Of a DNA stretch of 60,547 bases, positions 1 to 8,882 are shown one piece after another. The position numbers and the translations under genes were made by a program. The notes under the pieces are model-generated. The model did no database searches and had not been told where the DNA came from. It was given only the letters and a program-made list of their open reading frames with translations. Source of the DNA: Methanomicrobiales archaeon (lineage in GTDB: Archaea; Halobacteriota; Methanomicrobia; Methanomicrobiales; JACTUA01); the NCBI GenBank assembly GCA_015660865.1, contig JACTUA010000002.1:1-60547 (forward strand), in the 5' to 3' direction. Within the stretch, counting starts at the first letter, position 1, and every line of letters starts with the position of its first letter.

Positions 1-1334
1 TAGGTCCCGGCAGCGGTGTACGTGTGGACCGGGTTCTGCAGGTTGCTGGTCGCGCCGTCTCCGAAGTCCCAGGACCAGGAGGTGGGGGTGTTGGTGGACT
101 GGTCGGTGAAGGTCACGGTGAGCGGGGCTTTCCCGGATATTGGACTGGCCGAGAAGGCTGCAACCGGCGGGGTCGGGATTCTGCACGTCGAATGGTCTCC
201 GACCTTCTCTACGGCCTGCAGGGAGGAGAAGGTGGAGGGGCTGTTCTGGTTGTTGAACTCGGTCTGGATCCACTTGGCGCTCCGGATGGCGGTGTCAACG
301 TGGACTTCGTCCATCGTTCCATTCATGTACGTGATGGAAGACTGCCCCGAATCATATTCATAGCCGACAAACACATGGCTGTCTGCTGTGGTGTAATCGT
401 GCTCAAACCCGCTGCCGATCTGAGTCCCGTTCAGATACCACCGGGCCGTTGTCCCATCATAGGTGATCGCATAGTAATTCCAGCTGCCCGTCAGCGGAGT
501 AGCGATGTAAGCCCAGTCATTTCCTCCCCCATAACCCCAGAGGAAATAGCTGTTCGCCCGGACTGCCGCCTCAAACTCACTCTCCATCGCATTTGCACCC
601 CACCCGACCATGCCGTTCCTGTTCGTATTGGCCAGCTTGGCCCAGAAGGTGATGGTACGGGCAGCACTCCCCGTGATGCCGACATTACTGGCTGATTCGA
701 GGTACTTGCTGGTCCCGTCCAGGGAATCCGCGCCGCCAATCTGCCCCGTGGTCCCCTCGTTTCCTTTATAATTCCTTGTATTCAGATTGCTACCGCTGCC
801 CGTGGAATCCGACCTGGGTCCGGTTCCACCTTCATCGAGGTGCCAGACATCCTTGTAACCGTTTGACCAGACGTTCGCCGCGTTCTGCTGGTTCGCAGCG
901 CCCGGGTTGCCGTAATACATATAGAGGACGGTGTTCGAACTGGAGGAGAGGCTCGGCACCTTCACCCATGCGACGAGGGCTCCGGTGCTGCTCTTGAAGG
1001 ACTCGACCTGATGGGAGAGCTTGGTGGTCCCGTCCGATAAGGTGAAGAGGATGTCGTTGCCGCTTGCCTGGGCCTTCGCCGAGAGATCAGAGTCCGAAGC
1101 AAGGCTGATGAGGACAGGGAAGTTGGACTGGGTTCCGACGACTTTTGTACTGTCGATGGTGATGCTCTGGCGGTTGCTCCAGCCACAGTCGTACCAGCCC
1201 GGAGCCGGGGCTGGCGTGGGGGTCGGGGTGGGTGTCGGTGTAGTACATGCCGCCCCGGGTACGGTAATGACGAATATGGTCAGGATCATCGCGAGGATTA
1301 ATCCGCCTGCAAAACTTTTTCTATGGAGTCCCAT
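1..1334 (-). CDS. Secreted DUF2341/LamG/PKD surface protein (5' part, runs off window)
   Basis: The reverse strand is open from ATG 1334 to the left edge (444 codons seen, no stop). The start has a Shine-Dalgarno-like GAGGCGA a few bases upstream. Residues 1-30 form a signal peptide (basic start, hydrophobic core, then a Cys). A Thr/Pro repeat linker follows, then a DUF2341-type segment with the Trp-rich motif WYDCGWSNRQ, then a LamG/concanavalin-like domain (motifs YLNGTQIG and GTMDEVHV). A PKD domain (SWSWDFGDG) begins at the left edge. Such proteins are cell-surface, possibly adhesive or glycan-binding, in Methanomicrobia; that role is inference. The C-terminus, including any membrane anchor, lies outside the window. 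Confidence 0.85.
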   Translation of the reverse strand, partial: MGLHRKSFAGGLILAMILTIFVITVPGAACTTPTPTPTPTPAPAPGWYDCGWSNRQSITIDSTKVVGTQSNFPVLISLASDSDLSAKAQASGNDILFTLSDGTTKLSHQVESFKSSTGALVAWVKVPSLSSSSNTVLYMYYGNPGAANQQNAANVWSNGYKDVWHLDEGGTGPRSDSTGSGSNLNTRNYKGNEGTTGQIGGADSLDGTSKYLESASNVGITGSAARTITFWAKLANTNRNGMVGWGANAMESEFEAAVRANSYFLWGYGGGNDWAYIATPLTGSWNYYAITYDGTTARWYLNGTQIGSGFEHDYTTADSHVFVGYEYDSGQSSITYMNGTMDEVHVDTAIRSAKWIQTEFNNQNSPSTFSSLQAVEKVGDHSTCRIPTPPVAAFSASPISGKAPLTVTFTDQSTNTPTSWSWDFGDGATSNLQNPVHTYTAAGT

Positions 1335-2250
1335 AAGTATTCGCCTCAGATCAGATTTCTCTTTTAATATAAATAGTTTGACCATTGATCCTATTAAAGG
1401 TTTTGATAATTATATTTGATTTATTATCTTTAATCTCTTTAAATAATGAATGAATTTTGTAAATTTAAGATTTATCGATTTAATAATCTTTATATATAGA
1501 TTTTGGTTTTTAAAAGGAATTCCCCGCCCTCTCCATGGAAAAATTCCGGGTTTCTGATCTAAAGGCAGACCACGATCCCGCAGCACAGAAAACCTGGGCC
1601 AGGTGGGCGAATCCTGTTCTCGGGAGAGGTAAGAGAGGCAGGCCTCTTTACCTGGAAAATCGGGGAGATCCCCGATGCATGGAATCGGCGCTGTGTACCG
1701 TACCGGTTCTATCCCCTGGAATCGGGGAGTGGGGGAACTGGAGCCCTGAAAAGATAAGTGCCTACGGGTTCCATCACCGAAGAATGCAGCCGTGCAAATC
1801 CCGGGGGTTGGGGACTTTCCACTGAGAGCCTTCTATATTGGAACAGGCCACCATGCATCGCGACCACGGTATCTACCCCGAAAGGTCAGGGCCGGATCCA
1901 ATTCCGCCGAGGGACCACTGCTGATCCGGACCCTGTAGAGTATCTCATACGGTTAACTATTTTAACTTATTGGAACCGAAAAACTTTATAACAATATAGT
2001 AAAAAAGGTTAACTGAAGAGAAGAGAAATCTTGATATATCGGAGAAAAATAGGCTGTCATCTCGATGGGAATTTCAGGAGACACCTGAAAATCATTTTTC
2101 CCGTATGCAAAAGATTTATTTTATGAAAATTTATCAGAATAGGACCCGTTAACAGGCAGGTCATGCCGGGCTTCCAGCCGTTTCATCTGCTGACGAAAGG
2201 TGGCCCTTCATGGTGAGGTTTAATTTCAATTGTTGTGGTACCCTACCGGG
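1335..2250. other. Long AT-rich intergenic region with promoter-like elements
   Basis: No convincing gene was found. A very AT-rich block covers 1360-1520. A strong TATA-like TTTATATATAG lies at 1489-1499, and a start about 25 bp on would precede a 96-codon ORF (ATG 1535) that resembles nothing I know and has poor coding character. A second AT-rich block at 1950-2140 holds two copies of GGTTAACT (near 1953 and 2008) and TATA-like elements that may serve the downstream methyltransferase gene. A non-coding transcript starting near 1520 is possible. Confidence 0.4.
1366..1373 (-). promoter_or_regulatory. TATA box for the surface-protein gene
   Basis: On the reverse strand the sequence TTTATATT lies about 36 bp upstream of ATG 1334. 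That predicts a leader of about 10 nt carrying the GAGGCGA ribosome-binding site. Position and AT-rich setting fit an archaeal TATA element; the start site is inferred. Confidence 0.45.
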
Positions 2251-3819
2251 ATGAGCCGCGGTGAGATTTTCAGCCTGCTGAGTTCGATGGCACGGGAGAA
2301 GCCCGGCTTCCTCGCCTCGGAGGTGAAGATCCGGCTCGGTAAGAGCCTGAAGACCGGAGATCTCCGCCGCACCCTGGAACCGTACCTGGACACCCTCGGT
2401 CTTCGTATGGAGGAGAGAGGGGATGACCTCCTCATCTCCCGCCTTCCACCTGCCCGGCCCTTTATCCTCTCCCGCGATGCAGGGAGAGCGGAGGAGGAGT
2501 TCCTCAGGCATCCATCCATCCCGGAGCGGCTTCAGGAGCTCATCGAGTCCTACATCACAAGAAAGACCGGAAAATCCTGGGACGACCCGGTGGTTCTCGA
2601 CCGGATCCGGGCTGCCATCAGGGCCCAGAAAGAGGAGTACTGGGATCAGAGCGGGAGAAGGCCAATATCCTATGGGGCAGGTTACCGGGTCCTCGCTTAC
2701 CTCGCCTACCAGGCCCCTGCCTCCCTCATCCAGTTCGAGCATATTCTCCACGAGATGGCAGCAGACGGCCTTCTGAAGGACAGGATGCGGATCCTCGACA
2801 TCGGGTCGGGCCCGGGTACCGTGCCCCTTGCCATCACCGATTCCTGGAGCCGCCTCTCCCCGGGAGAAGTGAGGATCTCCGCCCTGGAGCAGGAGACAGA
2901 GAACCTGGAGGCCTACCGTTTCATCGTGCCCGCCCTCGCATCCGGGACGCCATCAGTACGCATCGACGAGCCTCTCCAGGTGGACCTCAGGTCCATCGAT
3001 CCCGAAAGCCTCCCCGGGGAGATGGATCTGATCGTCTTCGGGAGCGTCCTCAACGAACTCAGGGATCTCCCTACCCAAAGGAAGGCCGCCCTCGTGGAGA
3101 AGATCTCCGAAACTCTTGCAGGAGACGGCACCGTTGTGATCATGGAACCTGCCGATCTGGAGAACTCCCTTGCCCTCCGGAAGCTTGCTGCAGATCTCAC
3201 GGGGAGAGGGCTGACCCTCTATGCCCCCTGCACTCATCTCTGGTCCACGGCCTGCAGGCCGGATCGGTGCTGGACCTTCCGGGAAGGTCCATCTATCTCC
3301 CCGACCCGGCTCATGAGCCGGCTCGCCGCATCAACCGATGGGTACCGGTACCGGAATACAGACCTCAAGTTCTCGTACGCCATCTTCAGGAAGGATCACC
3401 GTACCCGCGAGACGTACCGGATCCCCAGGGGCATGAAGGCCCTGCGGCTCTCGAAGCTCCAGGGGCACCTGAAGCGGCGGGTGAACGTCGTGGTGGCGAA
3501 GATGTCGGGGGACCTCGGGGGGCGCGGGAACCATGTCTACAGGGTCTGCGACGGGACTCCCCAGAAACCCGTCTTTGCGGTGATCCCCTCGTACCATGCA
3601 TCGGGGGCGAGAGCTCTCCTGGATGGGCGCTACGGCGGAATATTCCTGATGGAGAACATCCTCGTCCGTTCCAACCCGGCCCACGATGCCTTCAACCTCT
3701 TCGTGGACCGGTCAGCCAATGTCGAAGCAATCGGAGCCGGAAGGCACCAATCAAGGTCAATGCCGGGGGAGACCTCCCGGTCCAGAAGGAGAACACCTGA
3801 CGCCCAGAGAAAACATTGA
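2251..3819 (+). CDS. Rsm22-family SAM-dependent methyltransferase
   Basis: 522 aa. Residues about 180-260 form a Rossmann methyltransferase core with the SAM motif DIGSGPGT at D183. A cysteine group follows (C327, C335, C340 in PCTHLW..AC....C, plus C433), typical of the Rsm22/mitoribosomal assembly-factor family, whose cysteines bind an Fe-S cluster. The N-terminal ~110 residues are a helical, partly winged-helix-like extension. Rsm22 proteins act in small-subunit ribosome maturation; the exact target here is not known. The ATG at 2251 is chosen over an upstream in-frame TTG (2230). The gene is convergent with the MFS gene, 17 bp apart. Confidence 0.75.
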   Translation: MSRGEIFSLLSSMAREKPGFLASEVKIRLGKSLKTGDLRRTLEPYLDTLGLRMEERGDDLLISRLPPARPFILSRDAGRAEEEFLRHPSIPERLQELIESYITRKTGKSWDDPVVLDRIRAAIRAQKEEYWDQSGRRPISYGAGYRVLAYLAYQAPASLIQFEHILHEMAADGLLKDRMRILDIGSGPGTVPLAITDSWSRLSPGEVRISALEQETENLEAYRFIVPALASGTPSVRIDEPLQVDLRSIDPESLPGEMDLIVFGSVLNELRDLPTQRKAALVEKISETLAGDGTVVIMEPADLENSLALRKLAADLTGRGLTLYAPCTHLWSTACRPDRCWTFREGPSISPTRLMSRLAASTDGYRYRNTDLKFSYAIFRKDHRTRETYRIPRGMKALRLSKLQGHLKRRVNVVVAKMSGDLGGRGNHVYRVCDGTPQKPVFAVIPSYHASGARALLDGRYGGIFLMENILVRSNPAHDAFNLFVDRSANVEAIGAGRHQSRSMPGETSRSRRRTPDAQRKH

Positions 3820-3836
3820 GCTGCGGTGGTCTCGCA

Positions 3837-4925
3837 TCACGGGTTGCGCAATACCCGGGCCGGGACGTGGCCGTCACCGGACAAACCGATGACGGGTGCC
3901 ATGAAGGCCACTAGGCATGCGACAAGGGCGAACGCGGCGAGGAAGCCTCCCATCTCGGCGACCACGCCCGAGACGAAGGGGAGGAGGGTCATCCCCGCGT
4001 ACGAGGCCGCATTATAGGACCCCATCACCTTCCCCTGGGAGAGATTCGTTCCGGCGAGATAAGCCAGCTGGGCGATCATGATGAAACCCAGGAGGGCTCC
4101 GACGAGGGTGAAGCCGGCAGGCGTGAAGGGTACGATAAGAACGGCTGCCGCAAGAAGGAGGGAGGCGGTGCGGATGGTCAGTATCGGGGGAAGATGGAGC
4201 CGCGAGGCTGCTATCACCGCGATTATGGTCGCGAGGTTCATGGAAGCAATGATGATACCGAGGGATTCAGGGTTCCGGCCGGTGTAAGCCGGGTAGAGGG
4301 CGGTGACCGCACCCGTCGCCCCGACAAGAATGACCGCAGAGAGGTACACCCAGAATGCCCCTCCAGCAAGGCCCGGCCGGACCATCGTTGGACCCTTCCC
4401 CTGCGCAGCCTCTCTAACAAAGAGTGCAAGGGCGGCCGGAACGATCGAGATCAGGGTGAAGGCCAGGATCCCTGCCCGCCCGTCCCCGAGCGCCTGCACA
4501 ATGATCCCGGATCCAAGGAGCCCGAGCAGAAGGCCAAGATTCAGGGTTGCCATGAACTCGCCGGAGATATATTCATGGTCCGGCCGGGAGTTCATCCATG
4601 ACATGGCCGAGGCCACGAAGAGCCCCGCGCCCAGCCCCTCCAGGCCGCGTGCCGCGAGGACGAGGAAGGGATCCCTCTCTGCAAGGATCAGGATGCCGCT
4701 TGCGACGGTAATGAGAAGACCCGCGCGGATAACGGGGATCCTCCCCCAGCGATCCGAGAGGAGGCCGCCCGGGATCACCGTAAGGAAAGCGCCGAGAAAA
4801 TATGCCGAGTAGATGGCGCTCTGGAGCGCGGGGCCTCCCGCGAAGGCCGGAAGGACCGGGACGATGGCGTTCGAGAGTGCCATCACCCCGAAGATCCCGA
4901 GGTAGATGGGGAGGCGCTCCCTCAT
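3837..4925 (-). CDS. MFS transporter, 12-TM drug/sugar-efflux-like
   Basis: 362 aa, almost entirely hydrophobic, with about 11-12 predicted membrane segments. The major-facilitator signature between helices 2 and 3 is present (GGLLSDRWGRIPV). It is shorter than the usual 390-420 aa because of tight loops. The substrate cannot be told from sequence. Its start lies 1 bp from the end of fttA, upstream on the same strand, so it may be read from the fttA transcript. Confidence 0.8.
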   Translation of the reverse strand: MRERLPIYLGIFGVMALSNAIVPVLPAFAGGPALQSAIYSAYFLGAFLTVIPGGLLSDRWGRIPVIRAGLLITVASGILILAERDPFLVLAARGLEGLGAGLFVASAMSWMNSRPDHEYISGEFMATLNLGLLLGLLGSGIIVQALGDGRAGILAFTLISIVPAALALFVREAAQGKGPTMVRPGLAGGAFWVYLSAVILVGATGAVTALYPAYTGRNPESLGIIIASMNLATIIAVIAASRLHLPPILTIRTASLLLAAAVLIVPFTPAGFTLVGALLGFIMIAQLAYLAGTNLSQGKVMGSYNAASYAGMTLLPFVSGVVAEMGGFLAAFALVACLVAFMAPVIGLSGDGHVPARVLRNP

Positions 4926-4926
4926 T

Positions 4927-6816
4927 TCAGATCATGCGGTACGTCTCGAGGTTCAGCGGTGAGTGGGTCTCGATATGGAACCTCTTGTGCAGGGAGACAG
5001 CGAGGTCGATGGTCTTGTTCTCGTCCCCGTGGATCGTGAAGATCTTCTCGGGCCTTGGCTGGAGGTGCGCGATGTAGTTCATGAGTTCCCGCCTGTCCGA
5101 ATGACCCGAGAACCCGTCCACCGTGTCGATCTCCATGTTGATGGCGATCGTCTCCCTCCCGCCGAGCGGTACCTCCCTCCACCCCTTCTGGATCCTCCGC
5201 CCGATGGTCCCCTCTGCCTGATAGCCTACGAAGACGAGTGCGTTCCGTGCATCGGGGGCGAGACCCTTCAGGTACTCCATGACCGGCCCGCCGTTGAGCA
5301 TCCCGCTCGTCGTGATGATGACACAGGGGTCGCCACCCATGACCTGTTCTCGGCGTTCGGCCGAGTCTACCTGGACGAAGCAGGGGGCGAGGAACGGGTT
5401 CATCCCATCATGGAAGATCTGGTTCCTCAGCTCGGCGTTCAAATACTCAGGGTACGTGGTGTGGATGGCCGTCGCCTCCCGGATCATCCCGTCCAGGTAG
5501 ACGTTCACCCTCGGGATCTTCGAGAATCTCATCCCCTCCTCGAGGGCCAGCATGACCTCCTGGGACCTTCCCACGGCAAAGGCGGGGATGAGAACCTTCC
5601 CGCCCCGGGAGAGGATGGTATTCACGACCTCGTAGAGCCGGGTCTCCGCCTCCTTCCGGGGCGGCTGGATGTCGTTCGACCCGCCGTACGTGGACTCCAT
5701 GAAGATCGTCTCCAGGCGCGGGAACTGGTTCGCCGCAGGTGAGAAGAGGCGGCTCTTGCTGTAGTTGAAGTCGCCGGTGAACGCGATATTGTAGAGACCG
5801 TCCCCGACATGGAAGTGGGCGATGGCAGAACCGAGGATATGGCCGGCGTTGTGGAAGGTGAGCTTGATGTCGGGGGCGATGTCCGTCACCGCGCCGTAGT
5901 TGAGGGTGATGGAGTGCCGGACGAAGTTCTTCACGTCCGTCGAGGTATAGGGGGTACGGTTCGCCTCCTTCTGGAGGACCTCCAGGTAGTCGAGCTGGAG
6001 CATGGCCGAGAGGTCCCTCGTCGGGGGGGTGCAGTAGACCGGCCCGTCGAACCCGTACTTGAAGAGGAGGGGGACGAGGGCGCAGTGGTCCAGGTGGGCA
6101 TGGGTGAGGACCACGGCATCGAGCCCCGAGAGGGGGTGGATCTCCGGCACATAGAGGTACGGGGTGCCGTTTGCGTTACTCGGCTTCTCGCCGCAGTCAA
6201 GGAGTATCTTGCTCTCGGGGGTGGAGATGAGGAAGGCAGCCCTTCCCACCTCGCGGCAGCACCCCAGGGTGGTGACCCTCACCCACTCGTCCTTCGACGT
6301 GGTCTCGCGGTGGATCCTCCTCCCGATAGCCCGGAGGAAGGTCTTCCTGTCCTCCTTCACGGAGCGGAGGTACTGCCGGATCTGCTTGATGGTGGTGGAC
6401 TCGATGGGCGGGGTGCGCACGACCTTGGGGGTCCAGCCGATGGACTTCGTGATCTCACGGAGCGTCGCCCCGTTCTTCCCGATGACGACGCCGGGCTTCT
6501 CTGCCTCGATGAGCACCTCGCCGGTGTCGGCGTCGAAGAAGAGGTCGGTGATCCCGGCGGTCTCGGGAACCACCTCCTTGATCTTCTCGGCCGCCCGATC
6601 CGGATCCTCCAGGATCGTGGGCCGTACCACGATCCTCTTTCGCAGGTCCCGGGCAAGGATCTTGATGAGATCCGCCTGGTCCGCGAACTTCTTCGGGTCC
6701 TCGGTGTAAATGACGAGCTCCGGCCCCTCGAACTCCACCTGGGAGACCGAGATACCGGCGGGCACGATGCCATCGATCTTCGCTTTCAGGTCCTTTAACC
6801 GATCCTCAATGGTCAT
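4927..6816 (-). CDS. fttA: Transcription termination factor FttA / aCPSF1 (KH, MBL, beta-CASP ribonuclease)
   Basis: 629 aa, the normal length for archaeal aCPSF1. Residues 1-145 carry two KH-type domains, with a GxxG loop in VIGKNG (111-116). The metallo-beta-lactamase motif 2, HAHLDH, is at 239-244. Later motifs are AGHILGS, FTGDFNY, and the beta-CASP motifs ESTYGG, IPAFAVGRSQE and GHSDRRE near the C-terminus, so all zinc ligands of the two-metal site are present. The family cuts the nascent RNA 3' end after U-rich tracts and triggers termination by archaeal RNA polymerase, acting as a dimer. ATG 6816 gives the complete KH region. Confidence 0.95.
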   Translation of the reverse strand: MTIEDRLKDLKAKIDGIVPAGISVSQVEFEGPELVIYTEDPKKFADQADLIKILARDLRKRIVVRPTILEDPDRAAEKIKEVVPETAGITDLFFDADTGEVLIEAEKPGVVIGKNGATLREITKSIGWTPKVVRTPPIESTTIKQIRQYLRSVKEDRKTFLRAIGRRIHRETTSKDEWVRVTTLGCCREVGRAAFLISTPESKILLDCGEKPSNANGTPYLYVPEIHPLSGLDAVVLTHAHLDHCALVPLLFKYGFDGPVYCTPPTRDLSAMLQLDYLEVLQKEANRTPYTSTDVKNFVRHSITLNYGAVTDIAPDIKLTFHNAGHILGSAIAHFHVGDGLYNIAFTGDFNYSKSRLFSPAANQFPRLETIFMESTYGGSNDIQPPRKEAETRLYEVVNTILSRGGKVLIPAFAVGRSQEVMLALEEGMRFSKIPRVNVYLDGMIREATAIHTTYPEYLNAELRNQIFHDGMNPFLAPCFVQVDSAERREQVMGGDPCVIITTSGMLNGGPVMEYLKGLAPDARNALVFVGYQAEGTIGRRIQKGWREVPLGGRETIAINMEIDTVDGFSGHSDRRELMNYIAHLQPRPEKIFTIHGDENKTIDLAVSLHKRFHIETHSPLNLETYRMI

Positions 6817-6843
6817 GAAAAACCATCCCTCGAAAAAAAAGAG

Positions 6844-7485
6844 TTATGCAGAGGCAGAAATGGGGTGTTTCTGGCCGTTCTCCACCTTGAACTCCTCGTA
6901 CTTGTCCTTTGTGATGACCACGACGTTGATGTCCTCGCCCGAAGCGATGTCCCGGCGCATGGCGGCCCGGAGAGCCCTCACGGCGAGGTCGACCGCCTCC
7001 TGCTCCCCCATTTCAGTGCGGTAGCGATCCTCAAGCACGCCGTAGGCCATGGGCGAACCTGACCCCGTTGCCACGATCTCCTCTTCCCGGGTCGCCCCTC
7101 CCATGGCATCCACCGAGTAGATACCCGGCCCCGTTGTGTCCACTCCCCCGACGAGGAGCTGGACATAATAGGGATAGAACCGGTTCTGGTTCAGGTAATT
7201 CGAGAGGAGGGTCGAGGACGCTTCAACCGATATGGGCTTCCCCCGCCGGATCTGGTACAGGCTGCACTCCACGGTCATGATGCGGGCGAGCTGCTGGGCA
7301 TCGCCCACACCGCCAGCCGTCGTCATCCCGATCCTGTCCGCGATCTGGTAGACCTTCTTCGCCTTCTTGCTCGCGACAAGGTAGCCCATCGTCGCCCTCC
7401 GCTCGGTGGCAAGGATCACCCCTTCCTTGAAGACGAGCCCTATCGTGGTCGTCCCCTTCATGGTCTCCTGAGACAAGTCCTGCAT
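6844..7485 (-). CDS. psmB: Proteasome beta subunit precursor
   Basis: 213 aa. A short propeptide (11 residues) ends in KG and is followed by the mature N-terminal threonine T12 (TTTIGL), the catalytic nucleophile. The later motifs RRATMG and TAGGVGDAQ and the SGSPMAYGVLE segment are typical of archaeal 20S beta subunits. It forms the inner rings of the 20S core with an alpha subunit not seen here. It lies 27 bp upstream of fttA on the same strand, so the two may be co-transcribed. An AT-rich stretch upstream (7496-7520) probably holds its promoter. Confidence 0.95.
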   Translation of the reverse strand: MQDLSQETMKGTTTIGLVFKEGVILATERRATMGYLVASKKAKKVYQIADRIGMTTAGGVGDAQQLARIMTVECSLYQIRRGKPISVEASSTLLSNYLNQNRFYPYYVQLLVGGVDTTGPGIYSVDAMGGATREEEIVATGSGSPMAYGVLEDRYRTEMGEQEAVDLAVRALRAAMRRDIASGEDINVVVITKDKYEEFKVENGQKHPISASA

Positions 7486-7555
7486 AGAGATACCTCTTTT
7501 AAAAACGCCTGTATCTATAAAAGCGTGTCAATCCCATACAACGCGCTTCTCTGGC

Positions 7556-8419
7556 TTAAATATTATGTTTGCCTCCATCACAGAGCACTTTGATGATCTC
7601 GCGGTCATAGAGCATTCCCACGAGCTGCTTGTCGCTGTTCACGACAGGGAGCTGGTCGACCCGTGCCCGCTTCATCTTGAGGGCGCATTCACCGACCTCG
7701 GAGTTCAGGGGGACGGAGACCACGTTCGTCACCATGGCGGTCTTCACGGGCCGGGCAGGGAGCTTTATCTTCGAGACACCGAACGAGAGGGTGTGGAGGT
7801 CCCGGATACTCTCCCAGGTCCACTCGTCATCGTCGGTCCCGTTGGAGAAGTCGCTCGTCTCGACCGAGTCCTCGATCGAGGAGTTCTTGATGAGGTCCCT
7901 CTCGGAGATGATCCCCGAGAGGACCCCCTCGTTGTCCAGGATGGGGATGGCATCCACGCCCGAGATCTCCATCACCCTTCCCACGAGGCTGAGGGGGGTC
8001 TCCTCCCAGAGCGCAAAGGTGGTGCTCGTGAAATGGTCCTTGATCTCCCGCTTGTGCTTCAGCTGGGCGATCGCCGTGACGAGGTCTGCCACCGAAAGGA
8101 TCCCGACGAGGACCTTGTCCTCGACTACGGGGAGCCTCCGCACCTTGTGGTCGATAATAAGGGTTGCCGCATCTGCAAGGGAGGCATCAGGCCCGATCGT
8201 CTTCGGGTTCCGGGTCATGAGGAGCCCGAGCTGGGTCTCCTCTGCCTTCCTGAGCATGTCCTTCCTCGTGATGATCCCAACGAGCTTCCCCTCCTTGAGG
8301 ACCGGCACGCCACTGATCCCCGTGCGCTTCAGGATCTTCAGGACATCGTCACGGTTTCCCGGGATCTCGACAGACACCACATCGGGTGTCATGAAGTTCC
8401 GCACCTGCATCTCCGTCAT
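7556..8419 (-). CDS. Four-CBS-domain protein
   Basis: 287 aa with four CBS repeats, two Bateman pairs. They start near residues 8 (MTPDVVSVE), 68 (LLMTRNPKTI), 131 and 227 (MVTNVVSVPL), each ending in a G(I/M)(I/L)xxxD motif. An acidic linker near residue 195 separates the last domain. There is no catalytic domain, so it is probably an adenine-nucleotide-sensing regulator. Its start codon overlaps the stop of the upstream UspA gene (ATGA), implying translational coupling and a shared role. The ligand is not predictable. Confidence 0.85.
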   Translation of the reverse strand: MTEMQVRNFMTPDVVSVEIPGNRDDVLKILKRTGISGVPVLKEGKLVGIITRKDMLRKAEETQLGLLMTRNPKTIGPDASLADAATLIIDHKVRRLPVVEDKVLVGILSVADLVTAIAQLKHKREIKDHFTSTTFALWEETPLSLVGRVMEISGVDAIPILDNEGVLSGIISERDLIKNSSIEDSVETSDFSNGTDDDEWTWESIRDLHTLSFGVSKIKLPARPVKTAMVTNVVSVPLNSEVGECALKMKRARVDQLPVVNSDKQLVGMLYDREIIKVLCDGGKHNI

Positions 8420-8844
8420 GACCTCACCACCAGGGTTGAGACGGTGCTGTGGCCGACAACGAACGAGGAGACGCTCCCCAAAAGGATCCGGTCCAGGTTG
8501 CTCTTGCCATGGGAGCCGACCACGATCAGATCGACGCCCAGGTCGCGGGCGAGCTTGAGGATCTCGCTCCCCGCATGGCCCTGCTTCAGGTGGGTGGTGA
8601 TCCCGACGCCCTGGCTCCCGGCCCTCCTCGCGGCTGCAAGGTGGGCCTCCTTCCCCTGGTTCTCCAGGAGCCCGTAGATCACCTCCCAGGTGTTATCCAT
8701 GGGGATGGATGAGAAGAGCCCCGTCTCGATGACGTAGACTGCATGGAGCGCGGCCCCGTGAATCTTCGCCTCCCCGATGGCGATGTCAAGGGCAGCCTCG
8801 CTCTTTCTCGACCCATCTATGGCTGCTAGGATGGATTGGAACAT
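8416..8844 (-). CDS. Universal stress protein (UspA family)
   Basis: 142 aa from ATG 8844 (MFQSILAAIDGS); an in-frame TTG lies 12 bp upstream but adds nothing typical. The C-terminal ATP-binding motif GSHGKSNLDRILLGSVSSFV (G-2x-G-9x-G-S type) is complete, so nucleotide binding is likely. The single-domain protein probably works as a dimer in stress response. It overlaps the CBS-domain gene by 4 bp. Confidence 0.88.
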   Translation of the reverse strand: MFQSILAAIDGSRKSEAALDIAIGEAKIHGAALHAVYVIETGLFSSIPMDNTWEVIYGLLENQGKEAHLAAARRAGSQGVGITTHLKQGHAGSEILKLARDLGVDLIVVGSHGKSNLDRILLGSVSSFVVGHSTVSTLVVRS

Positions 8845-8882
8845 AGGCACTCTCAAAATGGTTGCTTTACGTATACTCGTGA

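Noticed and set aside
1535-1825. 96-codon ORF as a protein gene
   Set aside because: Amino-acid composition is rich in Trp, Arg, Gly and Pro with no domain-like pattern, and there is no ribosome-binding site. Only the upstream TATA-like element speaks for it.
3267-3800. 177-codon ORF inside the Rsm22 gene
   Set aside because: It is out of frame in a gene with clear family motifs and is GC-driven.
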